Of a stretch of DNA of 17,822 nt, positions 13,761 through 17,822 are shown one piece after another (the first letter of the stretch is position 1; each line of letters starts with the position of its first letter). The position numbers were made by a program, and so were the translations under genes. The stretch lies in assembly GCA_021159265.1 (NCBI GenBank), contig JAGGSD010000112.1, positions 1 to 17,822 on the forward strand, in the 5' to 3' direction. Source of the DNA: Syntrophobacterales bacterium. GTDB lineage: Bacteria; Desulfobacterota; Syntrophia; Syntrophales; UBA6807. Below the pieces are notes generated by a model. The model was not told the DNA's origin, did no database searches, and saw only the letters and a list, made by a program, of their open reading frames with translations.

Positions 13761-15136
13761 TGGATTACAAAGAGTATGATAGTGAAGTGACGCTGGATAC
13801 CACTTTGAATGATATCAGACAAGGTCATATAGCTTCCTGCTATCTCATTTATGGCGATGAGGAATATCTGGCTGAAGAGGCGCTTCGCCGGATTGTTGAT
13901 CTTATTCTGCCCTATGATGAAAGGAGTCTCAGCCTTTTCTGGATGGATGGTCAAAATACAGATATAGACATGATATGTGAATCTATTCTTACCCCGCCAC
14001 TCATACCTGGCAAAAAAGTAGTTGTTGTAAATAAAACCCTCCTTTTTTCCTCTAAGGGATCACTCCCCGATTTGGTGAAACAAATTGTTGAAAATATCGA
14101 AAGTAATCCACAACGGGCGGTGAGAGCTTTTGCTGTGTTTTTGCAAATGACCGGGTGGACTCTTGAAGATCTTCAAGACGGTGGCTGGGAGAAAATCTCC
14201 GACGATGATTGGCGTGAGACTGTGGGTGATAAATCCGGGACAGGCAGAGAAAAGTGGCTTCCGAAGGTGTTGGATATCTATGTCAAATCCGGTATCCAGG
14301 TAAGGAGTGATTATGATAGCCCGGATTTATTGGAAGAAGCGCTGAAGAAAGGTTTTCCTGAGAACAATTGTCTTATTCTGACCGCTGATTTTGTGGATAA
14401 AAGAAAAAAGATTTTTAAAGTCATCTCTGATTATGGAGTCGTGCTTCACTTTCCAAAGGTTAAGGGTGAGGCAAGGCAGAAAGGTATGTTCTTAAACACT
14501 GCAAGAGAAATTCTTGAACGAGGAGGCAAGAGACTTTCCCCGGGAGCAATTAACGTACTGGGGAGAAAGACAGGTTTCAACCTGAGAGAATCCATGGGAG
14601 AACTGGACAAACTGATTACCTATGCGGGGGATGATGACATCATTGGCGAAGGAGACATAGATGTCATTACCGGGAAAACGAAAGAAGATTCTGTCTTTGA
14701 TTTGACATCTGCCCTCGTCAGCAGAAACCTTAAAAAAGCTCTTTTAACATTTCGGGATCTTATCGATCATCATGTCCATTATCTTATGATAGTTACCATG
14801 ATAGGGAGGGAAGCTCGCCTTCTCCTTCAGGGGAGAATCCTTCTAAAATCAGGGCGCCTTCCATCTTTCCGGAGCGAAATGGATTTTAATAAATTTCAGC
14901 GTGTTGTTTATCCTGAGATTAAAAGATTAAATGATAAACGAGGGAAAAAGAGTCGGGCACTTATAGGTCAGCATCCCTATGTGATTTATAACGCATTAAA
15001 AAATGCCGAATCGTTTTCATACAATGAGCTGGTGGGGTATCTGGAACAGATCAGCAACATTGATATCGCTTTAAAAACAACGGGAAAAGATCCGGAGCTT
15101 ACCATTAAGCGACTTCTCATCGAAATATGCAAATAA
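13757..15136 (+). CDS. holA: DNA polymerase III subunit delta with a central insertion
   Basis: HolA is the wrench subunit of the clamp loader; it opens the beta clamp at replication forks. Family landmarks are YLIYGDEEYLAEEALRRI (29-46), KKVVVVNK (86-93), LILTADFVDKRKKIFKVI (206-223), the middle domain with ESMGELDKLITYA, and the C-terminal collar domain with VFDLTSALVSRNLKKAL. At 459 residues it exceeds the usual ~340. The extra length lies mainly at about 97-188, acidic and Trp-rich (WTLEDLQDGGWEKISDDDW, 134-152), between two beta strands of domain I. ATG at 13757 is supported by AGGA 6 nt upstream. The gene is alone, with repeats on both sides. Confidence 0.9.
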   Translation: MMDYKEYDSEVTLDTTLNDIRQGHIASCYLIYGDEEYLAEEALRRIVDLILPYDERSLSLFWMDGQNTDIDMICESILTPPLIPGKKVVVVNKTLLFSSKGSLPDLVKQIVENIESNPQRAVRAFAVFLQMTGWTLEDLQDGGWEKISDDDWRETVGDKSGTGREKWLPKVLDIYVKSGIQVRSDYDSPDLLEEALKKGFPENNCLILTADFVDKRKKIFKVISDYGVVLHFPKVKGEARQKGMFLNTAREILERGGKRLSPGAINVLGRKTGFNLRESMGELDKLITYAGDDDIIGEGDIDVITGKTKEDSVFDLTSALVSRNLKKALLTFRDLIDHHVHYLMIVTMIGREARLLLQGRILLKSGRLPSFRSEMDFNKFQRVVYPEIKRLNDKRGKKSRALIGQHPYVIYNALKNAESFSYNELVGYLEQISNIDIALKTTGKDPELTIKRLLIEICK

Positions 15137-15250
15137 AAGGCGAACAGCTAAAAGGTTCAAAACCGCATAGGCACAAAGAATACTAACAACCAGCACCGCC
15201 TGTGGTCATCGGCAAGTTCAGACGAACCGTGGAACCGCCAGGAGTATCAT

Positions 15251-15281
15251 TTGACAGACATTTTTTGCATTTTGTTATAAT
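15251..15281 (+). promoter_or_regulatory. Orphan consensus promoter-like sequence
   Basis: TTGACA (15251-15256) and TATAAT (15276-15281) are both perfect sigma70 hexamers, but the spacing is 19 bp, longer than the 17-bp optimum. Transcription would run into the family B hairpin and then antisense to the yacP-like gene. No plus-strand gene lies downstream. Confidence 0.35.
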
Positions 15282-15331
15282 AAACAAACCAAATAAACTA
15301 TTGTCGTGGCAAGCTTGCAATGACGCACAAG

Positions 15332-15444
15332 CTTTCGTCATTGCGAGGCCGAAGGCCGTGGCAATCTCTTGGATTATGCCAAGTTAGCTCACAGCAGCAG
15401 GAGATTGCTTCGCTTCGCTCGCAATGACACTCGAGACTTGACAC
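15332..15444 (-). repeat. REP-like inverted repeat, family B, copy 2
   Basis: This is the reverse complement, with scattered mismatches, of 9284-9411. On the plus strand it reads GTCATTGCGAGGCCGAAGGC ... GGATTATGCCAAGTTAG ... GAGATTGCTTCGCTTCGCTC ... GACACTCGAGACTTGACA. The two opposed GTCATTGCGAG / GCAATCTC units can fold into a hairpin. Confidence 0.8.
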
Positions 15445-15498
15445 GATACTATGTAACTCTGCCCCTTTGTGCCTACCTGAGCAGTTACCAGCCTTTTT

Positions 15499-16020
15499 CT
15501 ACAGTTTTCTCAGTCTTGCTGATGCCTTTCTTTCCTTCCGGGATAACCGTTTTGAAGGGCCCTTTTTCTTGCCTGATGTCCGTTCCTCGCCATCATCTAC
15601 ACCATTTCTCTCATAAGAGTCAGCCACGCCAGCTTCAATTGTTTGTATTCTAAATTCGAATTCGGGAGAAGAAATAGCAACGCCGCCGCTTCTGCTTATA
15701 GAGTTTGCTATATCCCTGTCCGATGTAACAACAATAATCTCCCTATCGCTTTTTCTCACCATTCGCTTGATAACTTCGTCGGCCTTTTCACCTCTTTTAG
15801 AGTAGATGATTGTGATGCCAGCCTCGTTATGGCGTTCCTCTTTCGGAGAACCGCTTATCCACCCGTCGAAAACGACAGTTATTTTATGTCCCTTCAATTT
15901 TTTAAAATGGGAAAGCCTTCGGATTAATTCTTTACGTCCCTCCTCAAGACTGAATCTTTCAAAACGACTAAGGGAGTCTGATTGTCTGATAAGATTATAT
16001 CCATCGATGATGATATTCAT
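15499..16020 (-). CDS. YacP-like NYN-domain RNA-binding protein / nuclease
   Basis: This 173-residue cytoplasmic protein has the NYN (PIN-like) fold of the YacP/DUF901 family. In Bacillus the homologue (Rae1) is a ribosome-associated mRNA endonuclease. Acidic and polar site residues are visible in IIIDGYNLIR (3-12; Asp6, Asn9), VVFDGW (49-54; Asp52), KADEVIKRM (79-87; Asp81) and VTSDRDIA (98-105; Asp101, Asp103). The last 35 or so residues are Lys/Arg/Ser-rich and probably bind RNA. GGAG lies about 11 nt before the ATG. The upstream gap to rpe holds a family E repeat, so co-transcription with rpe is uncertain. Confidence 0.85.
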   Translation of the reverse strand: MNIIIDGYNLIRQSDSLSRFERFSLEEGRKELIRRLSHFKKLKGHKITVVFDGWISGSPKEERHNEAGITIIYSKRGEKADEVIKRMVRKSDREIIVVTSDRDIANSISRSGGVAISSPEFEFRIQTIEAGVADSYERNGVDDGEERTSGKKKGPSKRLSRKERKASARLRKL

Positions 16021-16061
16021 TTCAGGATCATCTCCAAAAGAGTGGTAGAATGATAAGGGGG

Positions 16062-16126
16062 CAAGGATTCAGGTGTTCAGGTGAAAGGCTAAAGAACTGG
16101 AAAGCACTCGATCCCTCGAATCCTTT
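16062..16126 (+). repeat. Repeat family E, copy 2
   Basis: CAAGGATTC (16062-16070) and GAATCCTTT (16118-16126) enclose GTGAAAGGCTAAAGAACTGG. It aligns base by base over about 65 bp with 9525-9588, in the same orientation, with scattered differences. Confidence 0.7.
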
Positions 16127-16165
16127 GTTGCATCAATTAATCGGGGGAAGAGCCTCATTTTGTCA

Positions 16166-16825
16166 TCAATCGTCATTAAGGATTTTTTTCATAGATTGTA
16201 TTGTTTGTTTATAGTCTTTGCTTTTGAAGATAACTGAACCCGCCACGAAAATATCGACGCCTGCTTCTTTGAGGGACCTTATATTCTCTAAATTCACGCC
16301 GCCATCTACTTCAAGGAGAACGTCGGGCGCTTTTTCATCGATAAGATTCCGTGCCTTTTTTATTTTCTCAAGGATATTCTGAATAAATATTTGGCCGCCA
16401 AAACCTGGATTAACGGACATTACCATAAGAAGATCAATATCTTTGATGATCTCTTCAATCAGGCATAAAGGTGTCGCAGGATTGAGAGAAACACCGGCCT
16501 TTAGCCCCTTTTCTTTAATGAAAGCAATTGTCCGGTTAATGTGAGTTTCTGCTTCTGCATGGACAGTAATGAAATCACTTCCGGCATCGACGAAAGCCTG
16601 AATGGATCGTTCAGGCTTTTCTATCATCAGATGAACATCGAACGGCAGACGGGTTACTTTTCTAATTGACGCAATGACAGGTGGGCCAAAAGTCAGATTC
16701 GGCACAAAATGACCATCCATAACGTCTAAGTGAATCAGATCTGCGCCCGCTTCTTCTACCTTTTGAATCTCTTCTGTAAGTTGGCTGAAATCGGCGGAAA
16801 GTATGGAGGGAGCAATTTGTTTCAC
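16166..16825 (-). CDS. rpe: Ribulose-phosphate 3-epimerase (GTG start)
   Basis: Rpe interconverts ribulose 5-phosphate and xylulose 5-phosphate in the pentose phosphate pathway, using a TIM barrel and a divalent metal. The 219-residue length is typical. Motifs are IAPSILSADF (4-13), HLDVMDGHFVPNLTFG (32-47; His32 and catalytic Asp34), FDVHLMI (62-68; His65), MSVNPGFGGQ (136-145; phosphate-binding loop) and LEVDGGV (171-177; Asp174). The start is GTG, with GAGG 9 nt upstream. An out-of-frame ATG lies between them. It follows the lipoprotein gene after 92 nt on the same strand. Confidence 0.95.
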   Translation of the reverse strand: MKQIAPSILSADFSQLTEEIQKVEEAGADLIHLDVMDGHFVPNLTFGPPVIASIRKVTRLPFDVHLMIEKPERSIQAFVDAGSDFITVHAEAETHINRTIAFIKEKGLKAGVSLNPATPLCLIEEIIKDIDLLMVMSVNPGFGGQIFIQNILEKIKKARNLIDEKAPDVLLEVDGGVNLENIRSLKEAGVDIFVAGSVIFKSKDYKQTIQSMKKILNDD

Positions 16826-16917
16826 TTTTCATTACCTCAGATCAATTGGGAATGGGCTCACATCTATGTTACGGGAACACGAAATTTCCCCGTTTGACAA
16901 AGATTTCTAATTCTCGA

Positions 16918-17664
16918 TCAAAATTTCATGATGATGGAATGCAAATTACCTGTGTCCACCTCTTTTATGGAGAGTCTCAACTCTTGTGCTTTTTTTGATT
17001 CCCCCGGGAAAAATATGAATCCATAGGCTATTTCTTTCGGTTGTATAGATCGCCTTTCAAGAGATCTTGTCTGGATATCTTCCCTGATCTGGCTTTGCAC
17101 TTCTGTATCGGACAGCCCTTTTGAGCCCCCTATGGTTAAGCCGGCTGCGCCTCCGATAGCAGCCCCCTTCATGGCAGCATCGCCAACACTTTTTCCCGTG
17201 ACGATTCCAATAGCGGCGCCTATAATAGCGCCGGCAGTGCCGGCAAGGAGCCCTGATTTTGTTCCTTCCGGAGCAATCTCGCCGAGTTCTGTTTTCTTTG
17301 ATATCCGGTCATAGGCCAGACGCGCGTCCAGTATTGGCCAGAGATTGTTGTCAATGTCCACGAGAAATGTTTTCTGGGGAATAATTTCTATTTCATGAGA
17401 GCCTTTATTGTCAAAGATCACCTGAACCGGCAGTACCCCTGAACCAATGATATCAAAACCAAATGATTCTTTGGCCTCCTTCGGATCATCGTATGACTTG
17501 GAGGCAATAGTTGCCCCCGCTACGTCCGTTGCGTTTGCATAGGTCGCAGGCATCTTGAAAGGCACAACCTTCCTTTCGTATCTCGCGCACGCAATAAGAG
17601 AGATAACAACAAATAATATCACACCGAAAATTGCAAATTTTCTTCTCATTTTTTTCCCTTTCAT
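16918..17664 (-). CDS. Glycine-zipper lipoprotein of unknown function
   Basis: This 248-residue envelope protein has an N-terminal signal (11-25) ending in the lipobox LIAC with Cys26, so it should be a lipoprotein. A beta-rich domain follows (about 65-120, e.g. VLPVQVIFDNKGSHEIEI). A glycine-zipper hydrophobic segment covers about 138-181 (GLLAGTAGAIIGAAIGIV at 138-155), capable of inserting into or stabilising membrane assemblies. A C-terminal domain carries IAYGFIFFPGESKKA. I do not recognise a named family. Two starts are possible: the ATG at 17664 (GGAG 9 nt upstream) and the ATG five codons in, preceded by GGGAAAAA. Confidence 0.75.
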   Translation of the reverse strand: MKGKKMRRKFAIFGVILFVVISLIACARYERKVVPFKMPATYANATDVAGATIASKSYDDPKEAKESFGFDIIGSGVLPVQVIFDNKGSHEIEIIPQKTFLVDIDNNLWPILDARLAYDRISKKTELGEIAPEGTKSGLLAGTAGAIIGAAIGIVTGKSVGDAAMKGAAIGGAAGLTIGGSKGLSDTEVQSQIREDIQTRSLERRSIQPKEIAYGFIFFPGESKKAQELRLSIKEVDTGNLHSIIMKF

Positions 17665-17682
17665 GTGTTGAATCTCCGGAAG

Positions 17683-17709
17683 TTTATACTAAGAATGTAT
17701 GCATGTCAA
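17683..17709 (-). promoter_or_regulatory. Candidate promoter of the lipoprotein gene
   Basis: On the minus strand, TTGACA (17709-17704) and TATAAA (17688-17683) are separated by 15 bp and lie just before the GGAG and start codon. The -35 is perfect, the -10 differs by one base, and the spacing is short. Confidence 0.45.
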
Positions 17710-17770
17710 TAGTACAAAAATTATCTTGTCAGGTAAGAATTAAAAGTGAACCGTTTTCATTGAATTTAAA

Positions 17771-17822
17771 GTTGATGGACTCGTAAAAAGTCACAGAAAC
17801 ACCCTTTTGTCATTCTGAGCGA
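17771..17822 (-). repeat. REP-like repeat family D, copy 2 (cut by the window end)
   Basis: GTTGATGGACTCGTAAAAAG, then CACAGAAACACCC, then TTTTGTCATTCTGAGCGA is the reverse complement, with a few mismatches, of about 156-208. The REP hairpin itself (GTCATTCTGAG...) begins at 17809 and continues beyond the window. Confidence 0.75.

Larger units (their letters stand above)
15142..15488. repeat. Probable family A element 4 (degenerate left end, intact right end)
   Basis: The right end ACCTGAGCAGTTAC (15475-15488) is a perfect family A terminus. A degenerate left partner, GAACAGCTAAAAGGTT (15142-15157), is plausible. TAGGCACAAAG (15170-15180) and CTTTGTGCCTA (15466-15476) form an inner inverted repeat just inside both ends. 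The element would enclose the family B repeat (15332-15444) and a promoter-like sequence (15251-15281). The left boundary is tentative. It fills the whole space between holA and the minus-strand yacP-like gene. Confidence 0.5.

Noticed and set aside
102..17822. Composite transposon bounded by inverted family D repeats at the two ends of the window
   Set aside because: The enclosed genes are core housekeeping genes, no transposase is present, and the repeats are REP-like dispersed sequences likely to occur many times in the genome.

Overview
The window looks like a piece of chromosome from a bacterium of the Desulfobacterota (former Deltaproteobacteria), probably near Syntrophales-type anaerobes. 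This is an inference from three things: an HcyBio (DUF39) homocysteine-forming protein typical of anaerobes, a pilMNOPQ cluster in the deltaproteobacterial style, and a DNA polymerase III delta subunit with an extra central segment. Every gene is ordinary chromosomal housekeeping. The spaces between genes, however, are densely packed with small repeats. There is no phage, CRISPR array, tRNA, rRNA or intact transposase.

Layout. 1-908 holds no gene. It has a terminator-like hairpin, REP-like inverted repeats, a 142-bp element with perfect 15-bp ends, a partial second copy of its interior, and an orphan terminator. 909-2494 carries the HcyBio protein and a small FtsB/DivIC-like division protein. 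2849-7220 is a tight, overlapping type IV pilus operon, pilM-N-O-P-Q, for the inner-membrane alignment complex and the outer-membrane secretin; its PilQ is short and appears to lack the N1 domain. On the minus strand, 7276-8200 is a two-gene queuosine-precursor unit (YhhQ-family importer, then QueF reductase). 8581-9261 is a TPR-like protein of unknown role.

9624-13066 is a plus-strand run: an M24 Xaa-Pro peptidase, GcvH, a LipM-type octanoyltransferase, and HisC, closed by a strong terminator. GcvH and the LipM-like enzyme sit 6 nt apart, which suggests that GcvH is the octanoyl acceptor for lipoate assembly. Next come rpsU (TTG start) at 13250, a short relic resembling the N terminus of a LOG-family protein, and holA at 13757-15136. 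The right end is minus-strand: a YacP-like NYN nuclease, ribulose-phosphate 3-epimerase, and a glycine-zipper lipoprotein.

Intergenic repeats. At least four families recur here. Family A has GTAACTGCTCAGGT / ACCTGAGCAGTTAC ends and variable interiors (2500, 8234, 13475, and one probable at about 15142). Family B is a REP pair with GTCATTGCGAG and GCAATCTC (9284 and, inverted, 15332). Family D is a parallel REP pair with GTCATTCTGAG (102 and, inverted, at the extreme right end). Family E is bounded by AAGGATTC / GAATCCT (about 9526 and 16062). The family A 'container' architecture is the least conventional signal in the window. The strongest protein-level oddities are the PilQ lacking N1 and the enlarged HolA.
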